A program made the position numbers and the translations under genes. Source: Clostridiales bacterium (lineage in GTDB: Bacteria > Bacillota_A > Clostridia > Saccharofermentanales > Saccharofermentanaceae). Taken from it: 5,258 bases of DNA. Position 1 is the first letter of the stretch. Every line of letters begins with the position of its first letter. The stretch is from NCBI GenBank assembly GCA_017649745.1, contig JAGCGE010000157.1:1-5258 (forward strand), read 5' to 3'. Shown piece after piece: positions 1-5,258 of the stretch. The notes below the pieces were generated by a model that saw only the letters and a list, made by a program, of their open reading frames with translations, did no database searches and was not told where the DNA came from.

Positions 1-1145
1 AGATGCTCGTAGGTAATAAGCTCGGCTTTACATTCTCCTCTGATATCGATGAGAAGGAACTCTTCAGCAAGTCCCTCGGAACTATCATCCTTGCTATCGA
101 TAAGGATGGCAATGCTATCGATAAGGTAGAGATGGTTGGCGGTAAGTTCTTAGGTCAGACAAATGATTCCGGTATCGTTACATATAAGGATTCTTCAGTA
201 TCTATCGATGAGGCTCTCGAAGCATACGAAGGTAAGCTCGAGCCGATCTTCCGTACAGTAGCAGAAGACGGAACAATGCTTTGTGAAGTTAAGGAATTCA
301 AGACAGATAAGACATTCAAGGCTGCTCCTGGTGTTCTTAAGGGAGCTAAGCCAAGGGTTATTATTCCTGTATTCCCAGGTACAAACTGTGAGATCGATTC
401 CGCTAGAGCTTTCGAAAGAGCAGGCGGTGAAGCTGATATCTTCGTTATCAGAAACAAGAGCCAGCAGGAGATCACAGAATCCTTGCAGACACTTGCTAAG
501 AAGATCAACAACAGCAACATCATCATGCTTCCAGGTGGATTCTCAGCAGGTGATGAGCCGGAAGGATCAGGTAAGTTCTTCGCAGCAGCTTTCAGAAACC
601 AGTATGTAACTGATGCAGTAAGAGATCTCCTTTTCAACCGTGACGGTCTTATGCTCGGTATCTGTAACGGATTCCAGTCTTTGATCAAGCTCGGACTTGT
701 TCCATATGGTGATATCAAGGAGCTTACAACTGAGAGCCCTACGCTTACATTCAACAATATTGGTCGTCACCAGAATGTTTACTGTAAGACAAAGATCATC
801 AGCAATAACAGCCCATGGCTCACAATGGTAAATCCTGGTGAGATCTATAATGTACCTGCTTCACACGGTGAAGGTAGATTCGTTGCAAGCGAAGAGTTCG
901 TTAATAAGCTCATTGCTAACGGTCAGGTTGCTACATGTTATGTAGATGATAAGGGAGAGCTTTCCAATAAGACACAGTTCAACCCTAACGGTTCTGTATG
1001 TGCTATCGAAGGTATCCTTTCTCCTGACGGTAGAGTCTTGGGTAAGATGTGCCACAGTGAGCGTTTTGATCCTGATCTTTGCAAGAATATTCCTGGCGAG
1101 AAGGATCAGAAGATATTTGAATCAGGTATAGCTTACTTCCTCTGA
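1..1145 (+). CDS. purL: Phosphoribosylformylglycinamidine synthase, single-chain type, C-terminal part (5' end outside window)
   Basis: FGAM synthase converts FGAR, glutamine and ATP to FGAM, the fourth step of de novo purine synthesis, in the cytoplasm. Only about 380 C-terminal residues are visible, and the frame (first whole codon at base 3) is open to the left edge; proteins of this type are usually about 1,200-1,260 residues. Fragment residues 1 to about 105 are the end of the synthetase half (AIRS C-like). Residues about 117-380 are a fused class I glutamine amidotransferase (PurQ-like), opening with VIIPVFPGTNCE. The nucleophile Cys221 is in GICNGFQ, and His288 and Glu290 are in SHGEGRF, so the triad looks intact. 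LPGGFSAGDEPEGSGK (177-191) is typical of this subfamily. The stop is one base before the next start codon, suggesting cotranscription and coupling with rsmA. Identity is very secure; no frameshift is seen. Confidence 0.96.
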   Translation, partial: MLVGNKLGFTFSSDIDEKELFSKSLGTIILAIDKDGNAIDKVEMVGGKFLGQTNDSGIVTYKDSSVSIDEALEAYEGKLEPIFRTVAEDGTMLCEVKEFKTDKTFKAAPGVLKGAKPRVIIPVFPGTNCEIDSARAFERAGGEADIFVIRNKSQQEITESLQTLAKKINNSNIIMLPGGFSAGDEPEGSGKFFAAAFRNQYVTDAVRDLLFNRDGLMLGICNGFQSLIKLGLVPYGDIKELTTESPTLTFNNIGRHQNVYCKTKIISNNSPWLTMVNPGEIYNVPASHGEGRFVASEEFVNKLIANGQVATCYVDDKGELSNKTQFNPNGSVCAIEGILSPDGRVLGKMCHSERFDPDLCKNIPGEKDQKIFESGIAYFL

Positions 1146-1146
1146 T

Positions 1147-1968
1147 ATGAATAAAGATGAAGTAATAACTATCCTTGATAATAATGGTCTTCACGCCAAA
1201 GCTAATTTTGGTCAGAATTTCCTTTGCGATGAAGAGATAATTAACAGGATAATCGAGGTTTCTGAAGCGGGTTCCGACTCCAGGGTTCTGGAGATCGGCC
1301 CCGGTATCGGAGCTCTGACAAAGCCCCTGATCGATCTTGGTTGCGATCTTACTGCAGTCGAGATAGATAAGGAGCTTTTCTCATATCTTAAGGATGAATA
1401 TGACGGAAAACTGAACCTGATCCAAAGTGATTATCTTAAGCTTCCGGTATCGGATTATGCTGATAAGCCTTTTGATCATGTGTTAAGTAATATTCCTTAT
1501 TATGTTATGACAAACATCATGAAGAAGCTCCTTGTCGATTGCGGCAGCGCTAAGAAGATGACATTCATGGTAGAAGATGATGCTATCTCGAGGATAATCT
1601 GTGAGCCTAATACCAAGCAGTATGGTCCATTAAGTATCCTCATCGGTATCTATGGTAAAGCTAATCGTGAGTTTACGGTTCCGTCCGGATGTTTTTATCC
1701 GATGCCTCACACTACGTCTGCTGTCATTACGGTTACCAAGGATTCTGATTCTCATGAGATCACATCTGATCTTTGTGACTTTATCGAAGCAGCCTTTTCG
1801 AAAAGGCGTAAGACACTTTCTAATTCCTTAAGTTCATTCTTGAGCGTAAGAGAACTTAAGATGTCTTTAGCTGAAGCTCTCGAAAAGAAGGGCATTGCTC
1901 CTACCATTAGAGCTGAAGCCTTAAGACCTTCTGATCTTGTTGAGCTTTATGATCTTATTTTGTTATAA
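1147..1968 (+). CDS. rsmA: 16S rRNA (adenine1518-N6/adenine1519-N6)-dimethyltransferase RsmA (KsgA)
   Basis: RsmA uses S-adenosylmethionine to dimethylate two adjacent adenines in the 3'-terminal helix of 16S rRNA, a late checkpoint in 30S assembly. At 273 residues it is a normal family length. Visible motifs: NFGQNFL (20-26), the family's N-terminal signature; the SAM-binding loop EIGPGIGALT (49-58); acidic VEID (71-74), with Glu72 expected to hold the ribose; Asp95 before YLKL; catalytic motif IV NIPY (115-118); CFYPMPHTTSAV (182-193); and AFSKRRKTLSNSL (216-228), the rRNA-binding C-terminal region. The region usually reading like MVQKEVAxR here reads MVEDDAISRI (141-150), a mild divergence. 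The ATG follows the purL TGA by one base and has no recognisable Shine-Dalgarno sequence, so initiation is probably by translational coupling; the next in-frame ATGs are far inside the domain, so this start is favoured. Loss of this enzyme classically gives kasugamycin resistance. Confidence 0.95.
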   Translation: MNKDEVITILDNNGLHAKANFGQNFLCDEEIINRIIEVSEAGSDSRVLEIGPGIGALTKPLIDLGCDLTAVEIDKELFSYLKDEYDGKLNLIQSDYLKLPVSDYADKPFDHVLSNIPYYVMTNIMKKLLVDCGSAKKMTFMVEDDAISRIICEPNTKQYGPLSILIGIYGKANREFTVPSGCFYPMPHTTSAVITVTKDSDSHEITSDLCDFIEAAFSKRRKTLSNSLSSFLSVRELKMSLAEALEKKGIAPTIRAEALRPSDLVELYDLILL

Positions 1969-1969
1969 T
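1940..1969 (+). promoter_or_regulatory. Predicted sigma-A type promoter with extended -10, overlapping the rsmA 3' end
   Basis: A perfect -10 box TATAAT lies at 1964-1969 and spans the rsmA stop codon (1966-1968). It is preceded by TGT at 1961-1963, giving an extended -10 (TGnTATAAT). A -35 candidate TTGAGC at 1940-1945 matches four of six consensus positions with an 18-base spacer. Transcription would start near 1976, leaving a leader of about 20 bases before the ATG at 1998. This would drive the DUF4214-CAP gene and probably the two genes after it. It is predicted from sequence only; TATAAT-like strings occur by chance in AT-rich DNA, but position and extended motif favour a real promoter. 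Confidence 0.6.
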
Positions 1970-1985
1970 ATATTAAGTATTTATT

Positions 1986-1989
1986 GGAG
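1986..1989 (+). promoter_or_regulatory. Ribosome binding site that decides the start of the DUF4214-CAP gene
   Basis: GGAG at 1986-1989 (in TTGGAGTG) sits eight bases before the ATG at 1998. An in-frame GTG at 1989 overlaps this site and so cannot be the start it serves. Starting at 1998 also gives a standard signal peptide beginning MKK. Confidence 0.75.
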
Positions 1990-1997
1990 TGTGTTTT

Positions 1998-2075
1998 ATG
2001 AAGAAAGCATCTGCATTTTTATCCTTACTTCTCAGTATCATAATCGTTTTCTCTATCTGTCCTGTTGTTTATGCT
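1998..2075 (+). other. Signal peptide of the DUF4214-CAP protein
   Basis: Residues 1-26 have a two-lysine N-region, a run of Leu/Ile/Val/Phe/Ser, and V-Y-A ahead of an acidic mature N-terminus, a typical signal peptidase I arrangement. There is no lipobox: Cys21 is followed by Pro and lacks the L-x-[AG]-C context, so it is not a lipoprotein. Confidence 0.8.
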
Positions 2076-3347
2076 GATGACGATGAGGTAGTTGAGCAGA
2101 CATCTATCGAATATGATGCATCAGGTATCGATGGTTTTATAGCAAGACTTTATGATCTCGTAATGGGTAGAAAATATGATCAGAGCGGACTTAACTACTG
2201 GAAAGATCAGCTCTATTCAGGAAGTATGAATGCTTCTAACATTGCGAGATTTTTCTTTTCATGTGATGAGTATTATTCACTTAACTACAGTCTGGATAAT
2301 TATCTGAAGGTGCTTTACAGGGTATTCTTTGATAGAGAGCCTGATGATGGCGGTTTTACATATTGGAAGAATTGCGTATATTATAACGGTTTTACAAGAA
2401 AGGATGTTTTAGAGGGATTTATTGCTTCACAGGAGTGGGCAAATGTCTGTGCTAAATATGGTGTAGTTTCAGGAACAGGTGTTAACCCGACTATAACGAT
2501 TTCGAGATCAGCTGCTACTGAAACATTTGTAAAGTCCCTTTATAAGGATGTTTTAGGAAGAGACGGTGATACATCAGGTATTAATTTCTGGTGTGACAAT
2601 CTAACGTACAAGAGAGATTCGGCTAAGTCTGTTGCATATGGCTTCTTCCATAGTCCTGAGTTCTCTAATATCTATAATTCGAAATCAAATGAAGATAAAG
2701 TTAAGATCTTCTATAAGGTCTTCCTCCAGAGAGAGCCTGATGCATCAGGTCTTAAGTATTGGGTAGACCAGATCTCCGGTAAGAACGGACTTGAGATCTT
2801 ATATAACGGATTTATTGATTCTGAGGAGTTTGCGAATAAGTGTAAGCAGAACGGTATTCTTGTAAATATGCCTGATCCTACTCCTAGATATAACAAGATC
2901 CAGATCGAGAAAGAGTACTATCCTGTTGTTACATCATCCGGAACGGAATATGTATACGGATATTTCGATAAGACTATGGCTCAGGAGATCGTTGATGCTA
3001 CTAATTCATACAGATCTTCCAAGGGACTAAGTGCTTTGAAGAGTGATGCTGAACTTCAAAATTGCGCTAACATTAGAGCATATGAACAGTACAAGTCCAT
3101 GGGACACACAAGACCTAATGGATCTAAGTTTAATTCTGTAATATCTTCAGTTGGAGTTAAGGCTGAGAATGTCGGCTGCGGCACGATCGGATGTACTTCT
3201 TCGATGTTTATGGATATGTGGAAGAATTCGACTAATCACAGTAAGAATATGAGTAACAATTATACTTATATAAGTGTTGCTGTATTTATCGCTGATACGC
3301 CTAATTCCAATGGTCACAGAGTATTTGTCGTACAGCAGTTTAAGTGA
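1998..3347 (+). CDS. Secreted protein with four DUF4214 repeats and a C-terminal CAP (SCP/PR-1/YkwD-like) domain
   Basis: This 449-residue protein starts with a signal peptide: MKK, a hydrophobic core (about 6-24) and a likely signal peptidase I site after VYA (24-26), just before DDDE. Four DUF4214-type repeats follow, each with the core LY..v..R..D.sG..yW...l, at residues 51-72, 106-127, 181-202 and 238-259. The spacings (55, 75, 57) suggest two pairs joined by a linker at about 157-173. Residues about 327-449 form a CAP domain: GHTRPNG (His370), AENV (Glu390), MWKNSTNHSKNM (His414) and the end strand VFVVQQF. His370, Glu390 and His414 match three of the four usual CAP cavity residues; the fourth, usually Glu, is not obvious. 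No sortase motif, SLH, choline-binding or C-terminal membrane segment is seen, so it is probably released or held non-covalently. DUF4214 has no settled function; CAP domains are variously linked to lipid, peptide or wall binding. It is probably first in an operon with the ZapA-like and U32 genes. Domain calls are confident; the biological role is unknown. Confidence 0.88.
   Translation: MKKASAFLSLLLSIIIVFSICPVVYADDDEVVEQTSIEYDASGIDGFIARLYDLVMGRKYDQSGLNYWKDQLYSGSMNASNIARFFFSCDEYYSLNYSLDNYLKVLYRVFFDREPDDGGFTYWKNCVYYNGFTRKDVLEGFIASQEWANVCAKYGVVSGTGVNPTITISRSAATETFVKSLYKDVLGRDGDTSGINFWCDNLTYKRDSAKSVAYGFFHSPEFSNIYNSKSNEDKVKIFYKVFLQREPDASGLKYWVDQISGKNGLEILYNGFIDSEEFANKCKQNGILVNMPDPTPRYNKIQIEKEYYPVVTSSGTEYVYGYFDKTMAQEIVDATNSYRSSKGLSALKSDAELQNCANIRAYEQYKSMGHTRPNGSKFNSVISSVGVKAENVGCGTIGCTSSMFMDMWKNSTNHSKNMSNNYTYISVAVFIADTPNSNGHRVFVVQQFK
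2127..2859 (+). repeat. Four tandem DUF4214 protein repeats (coding)
   Basis: The conserved R-x(2)-D-x-(S/G)-G-x-x-[YF]-W core occurs four times in the translated protein. Repeats 2 and 4 are the closest pair (both contain the REPD string) and share a perfect 13-base match, AGAGAGCCTGATG, at 2334-2346 and 2730-2742. Repeats 1 and 3 share the GR-containing form instead. This alternation suggests that a two-repeat unit was duplicated, though the DNA has diverged well beyond a recent event. Confidence 0.75.
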
Positions 3348-3350
3348 TCG

Positions 3351-3357
3351 AAAGGGA
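3351..3357 (+). promoter_or_regulatory. Ribosome binding site for the ZapA-like gene
   Basis: AAAGGGA lies six bases before the ATG at 3364, in the short gap after the DUF4214-CAP stop codon. It supports 3364 over the in-frame ATG at 3442 and over upstream codons inside the preceding gene. Confidence 0.6.
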
Positions 3358-3363
3358 CGATGT

Positions 3364-3912
3364 ATGAAAGATAACACAAGAAGTATTTTAGGACAGTATT
3401 CCGACAACAAGATCGGTAAGAAAAAGAAGGAAGAGAAGAAGATGCCTTTGATGGCTACTTATGAGCAGCGATACAAGGGTATGGCTAAGGCTCTTACTGA
3501 ACCGGTTAAGGCTCCGACTCTTGACGAGAAGATCAAGGCTAAGACTATCAAGGTCGTTCCTGAACCAAAGCCGAAGAGGATCCCTGTTACGATCGGTGGA
3601 AACAGATATGTTCTAGGTACTGATGACGTTATGTCAGAATTTAAGATCCATAAGATCGAGACTTTAGCTAATAATATGCTTGAAGAAGCAAAGAGTACTA
3701 ATCCGGGTCTTACAAATTCTAAAGCAGCGATACTCGCTCTTATTGATCTATGCGATATGTATCTCAATCTTAAGATCGAGAACAGCAATATGAAGACGGA
3801 ATTAATGTATTATCAGCAGCAGGATTTCATAAATAAGGCCAGCAAGAGTGTTGAGCCGACTCCTATGGAAAAACTCGCTGATGAAGAGAAGGAAAATAAA
3901 TCAGACAAATGA
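3364..3912 (+). CDS. ZapA-like cell division protein with long basic N-terminal extension
   Basis: ZapA binds FtsZ in the cytoplasm and promotes bundling of FtsZ filaments in the division ring. Residues about 73-155 of this 182-residue protein fit the family: IPVTIGGNRYVLGTDD (strand-turn-strand start), then IHKIETLANNMLEEAKSTNPGLTNSKAAILALIDLCDMYL in pieces resembling the ZapA helix with its conserved NP-x-L-s...A-x-LA-x-D pattern, then a helix (137-155) likely to form a coiled coil. Ordinary ZapA proteins are about 80-130 residues; here about 72 residues precede the domain, rich in Lys (GKKKKEEKK at 18-26) and Pro (PEPKPKR at 66-72), probably disordered. The acidic tail (165-182) is also likely flexible. 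The start at 3364 is chosen for its Shine-Dalgarno site; Met27 at 3442, preceded by purine-rich AGAAGGAAGAG, is a possible internal start. The gene follows the CAP gene by 16 bases and overlaps the U32 gene by four. The family call rests on pattern recognition and neighbourhood. Confidence 0.8.
   Translation: MKDNTRSILGQYSDNKIGKKKKEEKKMPLMATYEQRYKGMAKALTEPVKAPTLDEKIKAKTIKVVPEPKPKRIPVTIGGNRYVLGTDDVMSEFKIHKIETLANNMLEEAKSTNPGLTNSKAAILALIDLCDMYLNLKIENSNMKTELMYYQQQDFINKASKSVEPTPMEKLADEEKENKSDK
3909..3912 (+). other. ATGA stop/start overlap joining the ZapA-like and U32 genes
   Basis: The U32 start codon ATG (3909-3911) shares bases with the ZapA-like stop codon TGA (3910-3912). This is a classic arrangement for termination-reinitiation coupling and supports a shared transcript. 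Confidence 0.85.
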
Positions 3913-5258
3913 AAAAAGTTGAATTAATGGCCCCTGCGGGCTCGCTCGAGATACTTAAGGCTGCTGTTGATGCAGGCGCAGATGCAGTATATCTTGGTGT
4001 TGGCGCTTATAATGCCAGGATGAATGCAGACAATTTTACCTTTGATGATCTTAATGAAGGCGTTAGATATGCTCACTACAGATCTTCAAAGGTTTATCTT
4101 ACTTTGAATACTTTAGTAAATGACTATGAATTTGATGATGCCATGAGCACAGCAAGAAGTGCTTATGAATCAGGTGTTGACGGAATCATTATCCAGGATA
4201 TCGGTCTGGCTCTTAAGATCAGAGAGGATTTCCCTGATATCCCGCTTATCGCAAGTACTCAGATGAATATCTATTCTTCAGATTCGCTTATGAAGCTTTC
4301 TGAACTTGGATTTAAGAGAGTGGTTCTTCCACGTGAGCTTTCATTAAATGAGATCGCTAAGCGCACCAGGATCGCTAAAGCAAATGATCTTGAGACAGAA
4401 GTGTTTATTCACGGCGCTGTATGCGTTTCTTGTTCTGGTCTTTGTCTTTTCAGCAGCATGAATAAGAGTGGTTCAAGAAGCGGTAACAGAGGTCTTTGCG
4501 CTCAGCCATGCAGACAGGAATATGATCTTTACGCTGAGAAGACCAAGATCAAGTCAGGTCATCTTATCTCTCCGAAAGATAGAAGTTCCGTTCCTTATAT
4601 TGCTGAGTTGATCAGAACCGGAGTATCTTCTTTCAAGATTGAAGGCAGGATGCGTGAAAAGGGATATGTCGTAAATACTGTCAGAGCTTATCGTAAGCTT
4701 ATCGATGCTTATTATGACGGAACTCTTGATGATGTTCTCGAAAAGGGCGTCATCAACGATCTTCTTGTATCGTTCAATAGAGGCGGAAGCTTTACATCTC
4801 AGTATCTTACAGAGAAGAAGGATCCAGCTTTCTTATCAGGCGAATATGTCGGAAAGTATGGATTGAAGCTCGGTAATCTTAAATCAAAAGATAAGAAGAA
4901 TGGTTCGATTACTTTCTCATATGATGATTCATTGCCACTTCCATCAAAGGGCGATTATCTTTCTGTCAGAAAAGGCAGCATCGAGCTTTGTTCTTTCCCT
5001 ATAGGTAAGATCCACGAAGCTCCTGGTTCACTTACTGTTAAAGGCCTTCATCCTGAAGTTATAGACAGACTTCCTTCCGATAAGGTTCAGGTATTCCTTA
5101 TGGGACATGATGTCGAACTTAAGAAAGAAGATCTTAGGAAGACTCATATCGATCTTTCCTTGAATGTTGAAGGAGACATTCTGACTATTGATGCAAAGGT
5201 CAACAGAGGTATCAATCTTAATGCATCTTCGTATTTTGATGTTGATCTTCCTTCTGAT
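3909..5258 (+). CDS. U32 peptidase-family protein, RlhA/YdcP type (3' end outside window)
   Basis: The 450 visible codons are open to the right edge; relatives are often 650-800 residues. The start MKKVELMAPAGSLEILKAAVDAGADAVYLG is typical of U32 proteins (shown here in its usual MAPAGS and GADAVYLG parts). The diagnostic segment is at 165-201: EVFIHGAVCVSCSGLCLFS, then a basic stretch and NRGLCAQPCRQEY, with Cys172, 179, 197 and 201 as probable Fe-S ligands, and an extra Cys175 where Ser/Tyr is common. ISPKD (220-224) and FKIEGRMR (242-249) are further family motifs. Residues from about 350 on resemble the DUF3656 extension found in longer members. Although named peptidases, E. coli members RlhA (23S rRNA C2501) and TrhP (tRNA U34) act in RNA hydroxylation, so that is the better guess than collagenase. 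The ATG overlaps the zapA-like TGA (ATGA), and the nearest Shine-Dalgarno-like GAGAAGGA (3886-3893) is 15 bases away, so coupled translation is likely. Confidence 0.93.
   Translation, partial: MKKVELMAPAGSLEILKAAVDAGADAVYLGVGAYNARMNADNFTFDDLNEGVRYAHYRSSKVYLTLNTLVNDYEFDDAMSTARSAYESGVDGIIIQDIGLALKIREDFPDIPLIASTQMNIYSSDSLMKLSELGFKRVVLPRELSLNEIAKRTRIAKANDLETEVFIHGAVCVSCSGLCLFSSMNKSGSRSGNRGLCAQPCRQEYDLYAEKTKIKSGHLISPKDRSSVPYIAELIRTGVSSFKIEGRMREKGYVVNTVRAYRKLIDAYYDGTLDDVLEKGVINDLLVSFNRGGSFTSQYLTEKKDPAFLSGEYVGKYGLKLGNLKSKDKKNGSITFSYDDSLPLPSKGDYLSVRKGSIELCSFPIGKIHEAPGSLTVKGLHPEVIDRLPSDKVQVFLMGHDVELKKEDLRKTHIDLSLNVEGDILTIDAKVNRGINLNASSYFDVDLPSD

Noticed and set aside
155..757. Long open frame on the - strand opposite purL, with a 200-residue translation.
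   Set aside because: It is antisense to a strongly conserved amidotransferase domain, has no recognisable protein motif and no good ribosome site; it follows from codon bias in purL.
1792..1807. Perfect 16-base palindrome GCCTTTTCGAAAAGGC inside rsmA.
   Set aside because: It encodes the conserved AFSKRR motif of RsmA, so the codons explain it. A hairpin would have almost no loop and no T-run follows, so it is not a terminator; an operator inside the gene is unsupported.
1969..1997. Possible terminator or small RNA between rsmA and the DUF4214-CAP gene.
   Set aside because: The 29-base gap has no inverted repeat followed by a T-run; it is better explained as the start of a promoter leader plus ribosome site.
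2736..2749. Perfect 14-base palindrome CCTGATGCATCAGG, with its core TGATGCATCA also at 2114-2123.
   Set aside because: At both sites it encodes DASG-like residues with the usual codons; the two copies are over 600 bases apart inside one gene, so a binding site is unlikely.
3274..3363. Upstream extension of the ZapA-like gene to an in-frame ATG at 3274.
   Set aside because: It would overlap the conserved end of the CAP domain by 74 bases and lacks a ribosome site, whereas ATG 3364 has AAAGGGA at good spacing.
3459..3788. Hydrophobic 109-residue open frame on the - strand opposite the ZapA-like gene.
   Set aside because: Its apparent membrane-like content is the complement of Lys/Asp-rich codons on the + strand. 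No start signals or family resemblance were seen.

Overview
The window reads as an ordinary chromosomal stretch from an anaerobic Firmicute, most likely a member of Clostridia. This is inferred from three things: the PurL is of the single-chain type with a fused glutaminase half that I associate with clostridia and relatives; a ZapA-like gene sits directly before a U32 peptidase-family gene, a common clostridial pairing; and there is a secreted DUF4214/CAP protein of a kind frequent in gut and rumen clostridia. Base composition is moderately AT-rich, with AAG strongly preferred for lysine throughout. I cannot name a species.

All five genes lie on the + strand and are packed tightly; there is no intergenic gap longer than about 30 bases and no convincing gene on the - strand. 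From left to right: (1) the C-terminal part of phosphoribosylformylglycinamidine synthase (purL with fused PurQ-like amidotransferase), running in from the left edge and ending at 1145; (2) rsmA/ksgA, the 16S rRNA dimethyladenosine methyltransferase, 1147-1968, separated from purL by one base; (3) a secreted protein with four DUF4214 repeats and a C-terminal CAP domain, 1998-3347, with its own good promoter overlapping the end of rsmA; (4) a ZapA-like cell-division protein with an unusually long basic N-terminal extension, 3364-3912; (5) a U32 peptidase-family protein of the RlhA/YdcP type, 3909 to the right edge, overlapping the zapA-like stop codon by ATGA.

Functionally, purL and rsmA look like one translationally coupled pair joining purine synthesis and ribosome maturation. 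The next three genes look like a second transcription unit starting from the promoter near 1940-1969: a cell-surface or secreted protein, a division-ring factor, and a probable Fe-S dependent RNA hydroxylation factor. I see no mobile element, CRISPR array, RNA gene or clear rho-independent terminator, and no strong evidence of a new system. The parts most worth a second look are the DUF4214-CAP protein placed in a housekeeping operon and the extended ZapA with an ambiguous start.
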